Positions 33,359 through 46,500 of a DNA stretch of 53,205 bases are shown here, in pieces; position 1 is the first letter of the stretch, and each line of letters begins with the position of its first letter. The translations under genes were made by a program, and so were the position numbers. Origin of the DNA: a virus; the IMG/VR virus record IMGVR_UViG_3300008261_000396, positions 1 to 53,205 of that record; one strand, 5' to 3'. Under the pieces are notes generated by a model, which was given only the letters and a program-made list of their open reading frames with translations, did no database searches and was not told the DNA's origin.

Positions 33359-36300
33359 ATGGCTAAGACTATAATTAATTCTGGCTCAGGTTTAGATTTA
33401 AAAAATGCATCTGTTGCAAATAAAGTAATAAATATCAATGATGCTACAGCAGGTATTACACCAAACAAACCTGCTATTGCTACTAAATCTGATAATCCAG
33501 TTAAAGATTTAAATGATCATGTACAAGGAGTAATACAAAGACAAAAAATGCTTCAGACTACATTGCGTGATGACAATGAGTATGGTAAGACATTTACATT
33601 TGATAACAGTCCTTCTAGTGCATCATTTAAAGCTAGATATAAAGGTTATGGTCAAGAAACTTATAACAGAATTGGTTTTGATCCAGATGTTAATAATGAA
33701 TCTATTTACAATCAAAATACAACCACATTTGATGACATGGGTAGATGGTTAAAACATTCTGCCGCACCAATGTTGGGATTGGGATTTTTAGCACCTGTAC
33801 ATTCCTACGGCAAGCTCCTAGGTTCTGGAGATGTAGGAGCAGATAGACAAGAAGCAAAAGATTATGAATACTACAATTCCATTGGATACTCAAGTAGAGG
33901 TGGTATAGGTGGATTTGCTACTAACTTATTAAACTCTGTTTCTTACTCCGCAGGTATATTACTTGAAGGTGCTGTAGAAGGAGCTATGGTTAGTGGTGCT
34001 ATTGGAGCAGCAACTGGAGGAGAATTAAATCTACTAGGTGGTGCATTGGGTGGTATGAAGGCTTTGACCAAAGTCCCATCTGCATTATTTCAATCTGCTA
34101 AAAATATTGGTAAAATATCTAAATCACTTCAAGCATTAAAAAATATAAACAATGCTAAGAACTTTTGGAAAACTGCAGGAACAATAGGTCAAAAAGCAGG
34201 TGAATTTATAAATCCTTTTGAAAATACTTTAGATGCTGTAAAGTTATTGAAAGAAACAGATGATGTTAGCAAGCTTGCAAGAACTGCAAGAACTGCTGGT
34301 GCTTTCTGGCATGACGTTATGGGTATAAACATGGCTTTATCAGAAGGTAGATTAGAGGGTGGTTTTTCTGAGCAAAATGTATATAACAAGTTATACAATG
34401 ATTACTATGCAAAACATGGTAAAGCTCCTTCTATAGAATTACAACAAGAAATGATGTTGGATTCTAAAAAAGCTGGTTTCAAAAATACACTTTACAATAC
34501 TGGTTTAGTATTCTATTCAAACAAAGTTGCATTCCCTTCTATAACAAGAGCAAAGTTTTTAAAGGGTGCACCTAGACTTAATTTTGGAAAAGTTGTAGGT
34601 GAGGTTGGTAATGAGTTTCAAATCATGTTCAATCCTGCAGATGACGTTGCAAAAGCAACATATACTAAAGAAGCAATTTCTTTAAAGAATTCTATCAAAG
34701 CATTAAAGAGTCCTAAACAATGGGGTAAACTTGGCTTGAATTACTTTAAAGGTAACTTAATGGAAGGTATTCAGGAAATTAGTCAAGAGGCATTAGCGTC
34801 TGCTGTTGAGAAATACTATGTGGATAGTTTTTATAATCCTTCTGTAAGAGGGTATAGATATGGAATGGCTGCAATGTTTGATGGTTTAGACAAACAATTA
34901 AATGCACAAGGTGGAGAAACATTTGCATCTGGGTTTTTGATGGGTAGTTTGTTAGAAGGTCCAAGCAAGATGTTTAAGTTTGGTACCAAAAACTTCAGCA
35001 GAATCTTTAAGGATAAAGCAGTAAATGAAGAGTATGTAAAACAAAGAGAAGCTCAAGCAAATGCAATAGTTAACTCTTTGAATAACATGCATAAGAATGC
35101 AAAGTACTTTTTTGACCCAAGAATAAATAACTACTCAAATCAGATGTTGACTGCTAAAATGGTTGACAATCCAGATAATGTTGAAACAAAAGTTTTAAAA
35201 GATGCGGAGTTTGCTGCATTCCAAAGTTCTGTTCAAACTGCTTTAAGAACAGGTACATATGATACTTTTCTTGATAACTTAAAAGAATATAAAAATACTA
35301 CACCTGAAGAGTTAGAAGAAGCTTGGTCATTAGAACCAGGTCAAGGTGAGAAAGCATTACAAAATATTGATAAAGCTATAACTTCAGCAAAAGAAACTGC
35401 AGCAAGATATAAAATGGCTAAAGATAAGTTTAAAGACTATGTTGATCCACAACAGTATAAAGAAGGATCTCCAGAATATACTGCTGCTATAATTTATAAC
35501 AAAGCTTATGAAGAATCTATTAATAGTTTAGTCTTTTTACAATCTACATTTGATAATCATATTGATAGATTAGGTAAAATGTATAATCAACTGGATAAGT
35601 TAAAATCAATTTCCAGTAGTCCATTTTCAAATTTTGATGTTATTACTGATGCTGTTAAACTAAATGAACAAATAAATTATTTAAAACAAGATATTGAGTC
35701 AGGAGAAACATCAACTTTACCAGAAGCTGTAGCTCAAGTAAGACAAAAAAGAGAGTTATTAAAAGCTTTAGATAGATTTCAAAAAGCTCAGGATAGTAAT
35801 TCTGGAGAAAATCTTAATTTATTGTTGAATGCAATTAATGAAGGTAACACAACACCTGAAATGAATGAGTATTTTAATTCATTTCTGAATTTACTTGAAA
35901 CAATTGCTGGATCAGAAGAAAATAAAGTTACATTAAGAAATGAAATTGATAAGCTTGGTGGTCATGAAGATTTGTTTAGTTCATTAATTGACATACACTT
36001 TTTAAAACATGAACAATTAAATACTGCTAAGTACATAAATATTCTTGCAGATCCTGCAGGTTTCCGTGAAAGTGTAAACAGAAACTTTGACTGGATGAAA
36101 AGAATGTATGACAACAGAAAAGAATACTATAAAGATATTGTAAATCAAGAGATTACTAATGTTGAAAGAAATGAAATCTTAAACACATTAGCTGCTGATG
36201 GTATTTTTGTTGACTTAGATGAATTTGCAAAATTTGTTGAAGATCCTGAAAACTATTTACCAGAGTATTTTATTGATACTACAAAAGAAATGATAATTAA

Positions 36301-38200
36301 TAAAGACAGTGTTCTTTATGAAAAGTATGCAGGAATATTTATAGAAGCTGCTCGGTTATCTCAAAAGAAACCAGCTGGTGACCCTGCTACAGAGAAACAA
36401 AAGCTGGATGATGAGTTAACAGATCTTGCAAAATATAAAAATGATGAGTTAAGAGTTGCAGCTCAGGATTATGACCAATCTTTTATTGATGAAGTTGGTA
36501 TGTCAGTACAAGAAGCAACTGCAAAAAACCAAGATGTTGAAGAATCAAATGCTCAATTAGAAATAGATCAAAAAGCTGCAACAGAAAAAATTGGTAAGCT
36601 TCAGAACTTATTAGAACTAGTAGGTAAAGATCCTATTGACTCAAATGAAATAGTAAAACTTTCTGATGAATTATTAAATAAAGGTGAGTTAGAGTTAAAT
36701 GCTGATGAGATAGATCCTGAAGCTATGGGTGCTATAACATCCCGTAAGTTTAAGAAAGCTGACCCGGATACTATAAATGAAGCAGTTTTTACAGTATATG
36801 TTTTATCTGAAAAATTCCCTACACTATTAGCTGATAAAATTGCTGAGCAAAAAGAAATACTTAAAAAACAAAAAGAGTCTTTGATTGATATTGAAGGTAC
36901 TAAAAGTTTTAAAGTAAATGCAGAAAGAGTAGCTCAAATAAATGAAAGATATACAGCTTTAGAAAATCAGATACTTAACAAGTATAAAGAAAAAGGTGTT
37001 GACAAATCTACTGTAGATGAGTTTACTCCACAAATGGGTTATGCTAATTTTCCAGAAGATTTGCAGTCTCAGATTGATACTGAATTCAATGCTTATTTGA
37101 CTAATGAACTTGAGATGGATCCAAAAAGTTTGATGGATACTAACATCAAAAAATATGAGGAGATTAGACAAAACTGGATTGAAAAAGAAGGTATAGAGTT
37201 ACTTAAAAAATATAATGAGCAAGTAAAAGCAGAGGGTGCAGCAAGAGCAGAAGCTTTGACCAAACCTCCTGTACTAACTTCTAGAATTTTTAAGAACATA
37301 AAAATTGAGGCTAGCATGCCTACAGGAACATTGAATGTTATCCTAGATAAAATGGAAGCAACATTGAAGAGTAAAATCTTTAATGATGGGGCTACTGAAT
37401 TTAAACTTTCAGAACAAGATATCAATGAAATCAATGAAGATGTTCAGAAACTTAAAACCTTCCTACAGTACAAACAAGGAAAGTTACAACCTGTAAGTGT
37501 AGCAGAAAAAGCATTTAATAGTTTTAGAAAAAATGTTCTAGCTAGACAAGATGAACTTGAGGATGTATTTGATGAAGATGGAAACAAGATAGGTAGAAAG
37601 TTTGCAGGAGATCCTGATTCAAAACTAACCACAAGAGCAACTAATATTTCTGACGGTATTGCTTCTGAATTATCTGATGAAACAAAACCAGGTTATTCAG
37701 ATGAGAATGTTGACAAAATAGTAAATGTGTTTTTTGGTGTGTATAATGATCATATTAAAAAAGGTGATCCAGATGCATTTAACAAAGCTTGGGAAGCATT
37801 TTCTATTGCAGCCAGAGATTCATATAAACAGTTGAACACAGAAGATAAAAAAGCTAGAATAAGAGCTTCTTTAGAAAAAAACACAACTGAAGAAAACTTT
37901 AGAAAGCTTATTGGTAAAGAGGCATTCTCAAATAACTCAGAAGCTGGTACTAATCTTGATGCTGCTGTAAGAACATTCTTTACTATAGATGATAATACTG
38001 GTACTTGGAAGTCTTTCAAATACAGTGACACTATTGAAATTGAAGGTAAAGAAACTAAGATTTCAGACATCATGAGTGAGACAGCTTTTGATAAAATGTT
38101 TGGAATTAGAGGTATTGTTACAAGATTTAGAGAAAGTTTAACTGCTCAAAATTATATACCATTAACAAACAATGTAAAACTGTTTGATAAAAACTTATGA
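33359..38200 (+). CDS. Large virion cargo protein with hydrophobic segments
   Basis: This 1613-residue protein is typical of the large proteins encoded upstream of the crAss polymerase. Residues about 195-235 are Gly/Ala-rich and hydrophobic (SYSAGILLEGAVEGAMVSGA, IGAATGG), with further short apolar helices, so the N-terminal third could insert into a membrane during ejection. About residues 455-500 contain NLMEGIQEISQEALASAVEK, a conserved-looking amphipathic block. The C-terminal two thirds are highly charged and helical, with likely coiled coils. No catalytic motif is visible. It ends in an ATGA overlap with the next gene. Possible roles are an ejected pilot protein or a polymerase partner. 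Both are inference. Confidence 0.65.
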   Translation: MAKTIINSGSGLDLKNASVANKVININDATAGITPNKPAIATKSDNPVKDLNDHVQGVIQRQKMLQTTLRDDNEYGKTFTFDNSPSSASFKARYKGYGQETYNRIGFDPDVNNESIYNQNTTTFDDMGRWLKHSAAPMLGLGFLAPVHSYGKLLGSGDVGADRQEAKDYEYYNSIGYSSRGGIGGFATNLLNSVSYSAGILLEGAVEGAMVSGAIGAATGGELNLLGGALGGMKALTKVPSALFQSAKNIGKISKSLQALKNINNAKNFWKTAGTIGQKAGEFINPFENTLDAVKLLKETDDVSKLARTARTAGAFWHDVMGINMALSEGRLEGGFSEQNVYNKLYNDYYAKHGKAPSIELQQEMMLDSKKAGFKNTLYNTGLVFYSNKVAFPSITRAKFLKGAPRLNFGKVVGEVGNEFQIMFNPADDVAKATYTKEAISLKNSIKALKSPKQWGKLGLNYFKGNLMEGIQEISQEALASAVEKYYVDSFYNPSVRGYRYGMAAMFDGLDKQLNAQGGETFASGFLMGSLLEGPSKMFKFGTKNFSRIFKDKAVNEEYVKQREAQANAIVNSLNNMHKNAKYFFDPRINNYSNQMLTAKMVDNPDNVETKVLKDAEFAAFQSSVQTALRTGTYDTFLDNLKEYKNTTPEELEEAWSLEPGQGEKALQNIDKAITSAKETAARYKMAKDKFKDYVDPQQYKEGSPEYTAAIIYNKAYEESINSLVFLQSTFDNHIDRLGKMYNQLDKLKSISSSPFSNFDVITDAVKLNEQINYLKQDIESGETSTLPEAVAQVRQKRELLKALDRFQKAQDSNSGENLNLLLNAINEGNTTPEMNEYFNSFLNLLETIAGSEENKVTLRNEIDKLGGHEDLFSSLIDIHFLKHEQLNTAKYINILADPAGFRESVNRNFDWMKRMYDNRKEYYKDIVNQEITNVERNEILNTLAADGIFVDLDEFAKFVEDPENYLPEYFIDTTKEMIINKDSVLYEKYAGIFIEAARLSQKKPAGDPATEKQKLDDELTDLAKYKNDELRVAAQDYDQSFIDEVGMSVQEATAKNQDVEESNAQLEIDQKAATEKIGKLQNLLELVGKDPIDSNEIVKLSDELLNKGELELNADEIDPEAMGAITSRKFKKADPDTINEAVFTVYVLSEKFPTLLADKIAEQKEILKKQKESLIDIEGTKSFKVNAERVAQINERYTALENQILNKYKEKGVDKSTVDEFTPQMGYANFPEDLQSQIDTEFNAYLTNELEMDPKSLMDTNIKKYEEIRQNWIEKEGIELLKKYNEQVKAEGAARAEALTKPPVLTSRIFKNIKIEASMPTGTLNVILDKMEATLKSKIFNDGATEFKLSEQDINEINEDVQKLKTFLQYKQGKLQPVSVAEKAFNSFRKNVLARQDELEDVFDEDGNKIGRKFAGDPDSKLTTRATNISDGIASELSDETKPGYSDENVDKIVNVFFGVYNDHIKKGDPDAFNKAWEAFSIAARDSYKQLNTEDKKARIRASLEKNTTEENFRKLIGKEAFSNNSEAGTNLDAAVRTFFTIDDNTGTWKSFKYSDTIEIEGKETKISDIMSETAFDKMFGIRGIVTRFRESLTAQNYIPLTNNVKLFDKNL

Positions 38201-40566
38201 GAATTTCATTAAAAAATGCTACACCATTTGTTACTGATGTAACTGTTGGTGGAGAAAAAAATAGGGATACTGAGTTAGTACCATTAGTACCAAATACTGC
38301 TAAGTTATTTAATACACTTGAGCTTGAATACTTACCTGATGTGGAAGGTAAGGGTATCACTATGTCTGTACCTACTATTGAAAGTAGTACACCTTTAACC
38401 CCTACTACAGAAGATATAGAAGCTAAAAAAGCTGACATAGAAAGAAGAAGACAAGAAGAATTAGAAGGAGAAAAATATTTTGTAAAAACTAATGCAGAAG
38501 GACTCAAAGCTGCTAAAGAATTTGTTGATAAAATCAATGCTAAATATGATGCAGAACTAGCTGCTTTAGGTAAAACTACTATAGAAACAAGTAAATCACA
38601 AATAACCACTTCAGACACATCTAAATTAACACTTAATGATAATGTAGGTAAACAAGTAGTTTTCAATGGTAGAGTTGGAACACTGATTTTACAAGATGAT
38701 GGGTCATATGGAGTTGAAGTTGATTTAGGTTTTGAGCAATCTATGGGTGAAACTTTAATAACAGCATTAGAAGGTGATTTGGCTTCTGCTAGAGGGGAAT
38801 TTGGAGATCCTGAATTAGCTGAAGAAATTCAAAAACAAATTGATGATTTACAAAAGATTAAAAAAGGTAAAGAAATATATACAGTTACTTCTGAAGGAAA
38901 GCCTGCAACTAATGGTTCTTCTGAAATTACTAGTGTTGGTTTATCTTTGATTACTCCTGTAAAAAATGTTGGTCAAATTTCTGTAATTAACAACCAAGTT
39001 ATTGATGCAGCATTTGAAGATGAGAATGAAACAATAGCAATTGTAAATGGTGTAAGGTATACTGTATCAAGAGGTCCTTCTGGTGATATAAACCAACTGG
39101 TTTATTTTAAAAATGATAAGAGAAGAGAAGACATTGATAACATCATATTTGCTATCAATACTAAAATTGCAAAACTAAGACAAAACATTACTGGTGTATA
39201 TGCAGCAAAAGCTAATCTTCAACAAAGACTTAGTGAATTAGAGAAGCAAAATGCTCCAGCTTCACAAATTAAAAAAGTAAAACAAGATTTAGCTATCTTA
39301 TCTCCTCAATCAATATTGAGTAAAATCAATAAAGGTAAAGAAGAGATTGAAAGACTTACTGCAGAAAGAGACAGTTTATCTACAGATGACAAAGTATTTA
39401 TTTATGAAGGTAATGTTAATGATGTAATATTTGCTTTAAACAGATTACCAAATTCTTTTCAGAAAAATAGCTTGGGTACTAAACCTCAAGACATAGAAAA
39501 AGAACTTAAAAAAATACATAGTTTATCAGATGCTTCACCTAAAGTTCAGGAAGAGATTACCATGATAATGCAAAAGAATCTTCCTAAAGAACTAACTGAA
39601 GTAAGACTACAAGGTATATCAGCATTAGGTAGAGGAGCTAAAAAGTTAGAAGCACTTAGAAAGGGTATCCAAAAAACAATAGATGCATTAAAAGAATATG
39701 AAACTTTTAAAATGTATAGTAATGATCCTTTTGGAGTAGCTGCTACTAATAGACAAATTAATGTATTAAAAGATTTACTTGATCACTTAGTTTTAATTAA
39801 CTTAACAGAAACAAATAGAATTGCTAAAAAACAAGATTATGAACAAGACCTTAACAAAATCTTCGGAGCAGAAACCGGAGATGAATCAAACATTGGTGTA
39901 TCTGAGATTCAAAGCCCTACCGGAACAACAACAGAGGGAGTTTCTGGAATGGAGGAAGCAGGAGAAACAAAAGAAATCCCTTTTAATGAACTCCAAAAAA
40001 TAGTTAATTCTTCTATTGATGAGCTTGCTGAACTAACTCCTGAAGTAAATAAAGCAACAGAAGCCTTTGCAAAAATCAAAGATACTATTGAGTTATTTAA
40101 TAAGAAAAAAGAGTTAATAGCTAAGATGTCCAAGAATAAACTCAATTTAGCTCAAATAGAGTCTGCATATCAAAATAGATTAGCTGAGTTAGAGAATAAT
40201 GTTGATATCAATTCATTAAAAAAAGGTGATCTTTTACAAGATGTTACTAACTTTACAGAACAAGATTCTCCTGTACAAGTAGTGGATATTAAAGAAAATT
40301 CTGTTATATTAAAGTATGGAGATACAAAAAGAGAAGTAACTGAAGAGGAACTTCAAAATAATTTTGTTAAACCTTCAAAAGAAACGCAAATGACTCAGAC
40401 AGAAAAACCATCACAAGAAACTGTAGAAGCTTCAGAACAAACTAAAACTGATGCTAAAACATTCTTTGAAAATAAAGAAACTGAAGCTTCTGATTATAAA
40501 GAAGCAAAGGAATCAAATGAAGATGATTTATTCAAAAACTTAGAAGATAACTCAAAAACTTGTTAA
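38197..40566 (+). CDS. Coiled-coil protein upstream of the virion RNA polymerase
   Basis: This 789-residue protein starts by ATGA overlap and ends three bases before the ATG of the giant polymerase protein. The N-terminal 90 residues are beta-rich. Helical regions follow (AKKADIERRRQEELEG, AELAALGKTTIE), with two small beta modules resembling SH3-like barrels: GKQVVFNGRVGTLILQDDGS and, near the C-terminus, LKKGDLLQDV...VVDIKENSVILKYG. Long coiled coils lie between. No enzyme residues were found. Position suggests a polymerase-associated or packaged cargo protein; in crAss-like phages the polymerase is made from several adjacent large proteins. I considered a frame break at the junction with the next gene but see no clear support. 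Confidence 0.6.
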   Translation: MRISLKNATPFVTDVTVGGEKNRDTELVPLVPNTAKLFNTLELEYLPDVEGKGITMSVPTIESSTPLTPTTEDIEAKKADIERRRQEELEGEKYFVKTNAEGLKAAKEFVDKINAKYDAELAALGKTTIETSKSQITTSDTSKLTLNDNVGKQVVFNGRVGTLILQDDGSYGVEVDLGFEQSMGETLITALEGDLASARGEFGDPELAEEIQKQIDDLQKIKKGKEIYTVTSEGKPATNGSSEITSVGLSLITPVKNVGQISVINNQVIDAAFEDENETIAIVNGVRYTVSRGPSGDINQLVYFKNDKRREDIDNIIFAINTKIAKLRQNITGVYAAKANLQQRLSELEKQNAPASQIKKVKQDLAILSPQSILSKINKGKEEIERLTAERDSLSTDDKVFIYEGNVNDVIFALNRLPNSFQKNSLGTKPQDIEKELKKIHSLSDASPKVQEEITMIMQKNLPKELTEVRLQGISALGRGAKKLEALRKGIQKTIDALKEYETFKMYSNDPFGVAATNRQINVLKDLLDHLVLINLTETNRIAKKQDYEQDLNKIFGAETGDESNIGVSEIQSPTGTTTEGVSGMEEAGETKEIPFNELQKIVNSSIDELAELTPEVNKATEAFAKIKDTIELFNKKKELIAKMSKNKLNLAQIESAYQNRLAELENNVDINSLKKGDLLQDVTNFTEQDSPVQVVDIKENSVILKYGDTKREVTEEELQNNFVKPSKETQMTQTEKPSQETVEASEQTKTDAKTFFENKETEASDYKEAKESNEDDLFKNLEDNSKTC

Positions 40567-40568
40567 TA

Positions 40569-43500
40569 ATGATATGTTCACTCAATGAAACTCAGCTTTC
40601 AGATTTAAGAAAAATAACATATAAAAAACTTTCTGGACTTAAACCTTCAGAAAGTTTTGATTTAAAGGTATATATAAAAGATATATACCAAAGAATTGAG
40701 AAAGCTGCTGGTGAAGAAAAAGCTTTACAATATGCTCAAATCATTCCTCTTACTATACATTTTGTGCAGGGTGATGATGAAATAAATAGCATATTAGCTA
40801 AAACTGATTTTAATCCTTCAGATATAATGAAGTTGAGAGCAGAATTTAATGACATTAAGAATGTTAAGAAATATGTTACTACACCAGTAAGAAAAAAATC
40901 TAAGAAAGAATTAAAGAGTGAGTTAGAACATGAAAACTTTCAATTAGATAATTTGGAGATTACAGATCCTGATTATTCTGTATTGGAAAAAATGGATAAA
41001 GCTAAAATTGAATATCCTAATGTTACAACATTTCAATTTGGTGAAGATAAAAATCCAGATGATCCAAATACACAAATTCAAGATGATGTTTTAGCTGAAG
41101 ATAAAAAAGTTTTTGACACAGTGATTAAAAAAATCATGAAGGCTCATAAAGAAAAAACTGTTGATCAAGACAATCCTGTTATTGGTGGTACAGAAGTTTT
41201 TTTAAAAATGATGTCTTCAGAAAGCTTTGAAAATAAGCACAAATTATCTAATCATAAAACTGTAACTGCTAAATCTTACAAAGGTGTTTTTGCTGTTGTT
41301 ACAGATATTGATGGTAATTACTTATACTTTGATGAAAATGGTAATTTAACTACTGAAGATAAAGGTACAGTTGTTTATCAGTTTATAAGAAAACCTTATT
41401 TGTTGGAAGATAAACTAAATAAAAAACAACATGCTTTGTTTATGATTTATCATAACCTTGGTAAAATGTATAAAAATACATTGGTTGCAGCAAGTAAAAT
41501 TGCAAAAAGAGTTGGTTTATCTAGTAAAGAAGTTTTAAAAAATCAAACAGAAAACATGAATGGTGTTTATAATATGCGTAAAGATATTATAGACAACAAC
41601 ACTTCATACATTACTCAAATTAATGGTGGTAGTTTTGGTATATTGAGTGCAAAAAATAAAAGAAAGATTAATGATCAATTACAAAAAACTGTAAAACTTA
41701 CAAGAGAAATTGTTAAAGATGCAAAAATTATATCAAGTACAGATTTAAGTGAAGGTTTTGCTCAATTCTTTGTTCAATATAATACTCCAATTTTTGGTGA
41801 AATAAGTATGCCTGTAAACATACAGAGGGGTAATTTTGATCAAGAACTTGCTAATAAAGTAGCTGATGTTATTACAACTAAAGCTACAAATAAAGGTAGA
41901 ACTTTGTCTGATGATGAAAGAATAGCTTACTTCAAAGTATTTTTAAATAATCAAAAAGTAAGTAAAAAAGGTGTTAAAAATAAAAATAACATTTTTTTAG
42001 ATAAAGTTGCTGGTGGACCACTTACTTTAACAATTAATGGTGAAAAGTTTGAAGGAGATGCTATCTTTACTACTGCTGTAAGAGACAAGATTGCACAGCA
42101 TTTACCAACAGCAATTAAGTTTGGTGACAAGGGTTCAATTGGAGCTAATGTAAATATTTCTAATAGCTATAAAGATAAGGGGACCTACACAGATTATGAA
42201 ATTTCTGGAGATAAGTTTAAACCTGTTGAAAAAGATTATATTGATGAAGTAGTATTGAAGTATGCAAAGCCACAATTTACTAATGAAGGTGGTTCAATGA
42301 TTTCAGGATTCAATCCTTATTTAAGTTATTCTATACCTAGTCAGTTTACAGAAGATGCGGATTCATTTTTTGATATTGCATTAGACTCAAAGACTGCAGC
42401 TCCAGTTAGGAAAAAAACTCAGGCTGAAAAGAATGAAACTGCTGAGAAAGTTGTAAAAGAAAAATCAAAAGCTGTTCAGAAAAAAAGAACTACTAAAGTA
42501 CCAGCAGCTACTGAGAATGTTGAAGTTATTATTGAGCACAATTGGTTTACACCATTTAAGAATGATTTGTCAGAAGAAGATGCTAACGGTTTTAATTTAG
42601 ATAGAAGTAAAGCTTTAGATAATTTTTTAGATAAGGTTTTCACTACTGAAGCTGACAAAGCAGCAGCAGAAACTTGGTGGGCTAACTCTCCTTTGAGTAA
42701 GTATATTAGCTTAAACAGAATAACTCAGATTGTAAACTCAAATGCATTTGCAACATTTACAGGAACTGGTATCACACTTTATGAAGGTGATGGTGGTACT
42801 GCTGTAGATTTATACCATGAAGCATGGCACGGATTCTCTCAGTTATTTCTAACAAGAGATGAAAAGATTAAGTTATACAATGAATTAAAGGGCCAACCAA
42901 AGTGGGCCAATAAATCATTCTTTGATATTGAAGAAGATATTGCAGAAGACTTTAGAGATTATGCAAGAAGCAGAGGTAAAAAAGAAGCACCTAAAGGATT
43001 TTTGGGTAAAGTATTTCAGAGAATTTACAACTTCCTACAGAACCTCATAGGCAGAGTAAGCAAACAAGACTTAGCTACAAGACCAAGAGACATTGAATCA
43101 GTAAAAGAATTGTTTGACAAATTGTACAGAGCTTCTGAGAATCCAGAGCTATTACAAGATATGCAACCTTCTACTGACAACATGATGTTTACTCAGTTGA
43201 ACAGAGCTAAAGCTATTACTTCTGTAAAAGATGTTGCTACTAAGTATGAACCATTTGATTCTGCTGAATCTTTGAAAGTTGTGAATTATTTGGACAGCTT
43301 AATTCCTGACATTTTTAATTCTGTAAACCAACAAAGAAATAGTTCTTCTGCACCAGTTAGAGTATTACAAACTAATGCAAATAGAAAACATTTATATAAG
43401 CTTTTAGAAAAGAAAATATCTGAAAGATTTAATCAATTAAGAGAAGACTTTGCAAAAACTGCAGCTGAGGGTGGTGATATTGATACATTGGAATTAAATC

Positions 43501-46500
43501 AACTTCCATTTTTAGGAAGAATGCTAGATAATTTTGGGAATGTTGATGCAACAATTGACGGTAAAGATCAGAAAGGTGTTATTGCTTTTCACATGCAAAA
43601 TTCTAGATTCAAAATTTTAGCAAATAAATTTGTTGAGTTAGAAGAAGATCCAACTGACATAAATAATTCTAGAATTGTTAGACTTGATGGTGGTAATATT
43701 TTCTCTTCAAGAGAAGCAGCTAGTCAAGAGACTAAAACTATTTTATCCAGTATTTACAAAGTAGACAGAAATAAAACAAAAGTTACTGTAAATGATGAGG
43801 GTAAACAAGTTTTATCTATTGAATATGAAGTAGACCCTCAAACAGGTTTATACATGCTCTTAGATGAAAGAGAAATGTGGAGTAAAGTTGCTAAAGTATT
43901 AGCAGGTTCTTTTGTAAACATTACCAAAACAGCTGATGATGTATTAGCAGAAGCAAGAGTACAAAGAACAGATTTTGATAGAACTAAAGTTTTAAAAGAT
44001 TGGGAAATAAATTTTCTTACTGTTGCTGACTCTAAATTTATTGTTGAAAATAAATCAGGGCAAAGAGTATTAGATTTAGACAAGTTTGTAAAACATTTTA
44101 AGAATAACATAAATTCTAAAAATGTTCTTGAGTTCTTAAATGCATTAGGTATTGTGATGGATACATCAAATCCTACAATTGCTAGTGTTGTAGCTGATCC
44201 TAACTTTGTAAATAAGTTTGCAATTGGGCACATCTTTGATTCTTTAGAGCATATAAATAAAATGTATGATCCTGAAAAATTTACTTTTTTAAGAAACCCT
44301 CTTGCATATTTAAAAACAAGTTTGCCTAAGACATTAGATCCTGGTCAAAAATTTGATTCTTCTTCAAGAATAAAAGAACTTGCAAATATACAAGTAAGAT
44401 TTTCAGATAAGTATTCTAACTTTAGTGCAGTTAGTCCTGAAGGAAATAGAGTATGGGAGCATTTCTTGGATAATACTTTTACAAGAATTATGACTTCTTT
44501 AAATCATACAAAATCTTGGCAAGAACTTACAAATCCTGATGCTGATCCAAATGGTTTGTTCAGACATATGCGTTACTTAGCATATGACAACAATACTTAC
44601 ACAAGACATTCTGTATTACTAAAATCATTATTTAATGATTTGTTGGCTGTAAATAATCCTGGTGGTAAAAAAGATAACACATTGGTAATTCAAAATGTGG
44701 CGGGAACACAGTTAATTGACACTAAAACTAATAATCAACAAGGTGTTTCTACAGCATCAATGGATGCTACAAGTAAATACTTGCAAGAGATCCATACTAT
44801 GTTGATGAGTGGTGTAGAAGAGTTCATGAGACATGCTTCTAAACAAATGTCACAAGGTATTGTATTAAAAAATGGTCTTAAAACTTATGATAATAAAAAT
44901 GCTAAAAACTTATATGTTGATATAGAGAAGTTTTTACCAACTACAAACTCTGGTGAAGACTATGCATTTGATATTTTATCTGGATACTTGACTGGTGAAG
45001 TAAATAGAATTTTTAGATTTAGTTCTGATTTAGAAAAATATTCTCAATTTACAGGTTATACAAGAACTGTAAATAGAAAAACAGGAGAAGTTGTAATGGC
45101 TGGACAAGCTCTTACTGCTTTTGAAGATGTATTATCTAAAGATACTCAAGCAAAAATATATGCTATAGTAGATAAAGCTGTTGCTGATAAACAATCTGAT
45201 TTTGATTTCTCAGATATATATGATGACAACGCTAAGCTAACAGAAGAGATAAGAAAAGATGTTGCTAAGTATTTTAACAGTATAACAACTGAGTTGAAAC
45301 AAAGACTTGATAAAACAAAGTTTATTGATCCTGCTTTAAGAGGTAGAGTTGAAAACAAAGGTGTTGAACTTACAGTAGATGAATCTGATACAACACTGAT
45401 GAAAGCATATGCTTACAACTCTTGGATTCACAAGTTTGAAACTGCTATTCTTGGTTATGGAGACTTAGCACAATACAATCATGCTAAAGAAGAATTCCAT
45501 AAAAGAAATGCTGGTTTTGGTTCTGGTGGTTTAGGCTTTGCTTCTGATTTAAAGTCAAGAAGTTTTGTAAATAAAATGCCTAAGTTATTTAATAAAATAG
45601 CACCAAGTAAACCATTTGATGGTACTTTAACTACAGCAATCATAAAAGAAAGAGTTATAGAAAAGTCTGTGTATTATGATGAGTACTATGATGCTCTTGT
45701 AAAAGACTATACAAAAAGATTTGGTGATAAAACTAAGGCAAAAGAATTAGCAAAAACTGCTTTAAAAGAATATAATAATATGAAGATTGGTGATGGTCAA
45801 GGCCACATTAGTTTTGAATCATATAGAATACTTAAAAATCTTGAAGGTAACTGGTTACCAGAACAAGAAGAGTTGTATAAAAAGTTAGCTAATGGTGAAG
45901 AAGTATCTGTAGAAGATGTTGTACATTATTTTCCTCCATATAAATTACAGTATTGTGGAGCTATGGAAACTACAGGCTTACCTGTTACTTCATTCCATAA
46001 ATTCTCACTTGCTCCAATTATACCAGGAGTAGCTAAAAAAGGTACACCACTATATGATTTGCACCAAAAAATGATGCTTAATGATGTAGACTATGTTGTA
46101 TTTGAAACAGGTTCTAAAGTTGGACATTTAGGAACTGGTGATGAAATATATGATGAAAATGGTAATATTCTTATGGATGAACCATTTACAAAAAATGTAA
46201 TCTTCACAGAGTTCTTAAAGAATCAAACAGAAGTTAACTCTGAGTATAAAGGTAAATCTATTTTTTCTACTCAGATGAGAAAGTTAGTTTTAGATAACTT
46301 GTATGAAAATGGTGTAATCAATTCTCCTGATGAGAAAGATGTAGTATCACCATTAGTAAAAAGATATCTTGATAATGTATCAGATTATACTGAGTTAGTT
46401 AAATTAGAATTATTAGAAGAAATTGGTTTTGATGAAACTTCTGACGGTGAATACAAAGCAAGAGACAAAGAAAGTATAGGTAAATTATTATCACTTGTTA

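Noticed and set aside
37093-38666. Several minus-strand frames, up to 179 codons, with signal-peptide-like Leu/Ser starts
   Set aside because: All lie inside two long + strand cargo genes. Leu/Ser-rich minus translations are the usual shadow of Lys/Glu/Asp/Asn-rich genes.
40560-40568. TTG start adding three residues to the giant gene
   Set aside because: The ATG at 40569 lies just behind the preceding stop. TTG would overlap the upstream coding region with no gain.
40540-40600. Possible frame break joining the 38197 gene and the giant gene
   Set aside because: The third frame (KLVNNDMFTQ) is open only briefly and would need two shifts. Normal stop-start coupling explains the junction.
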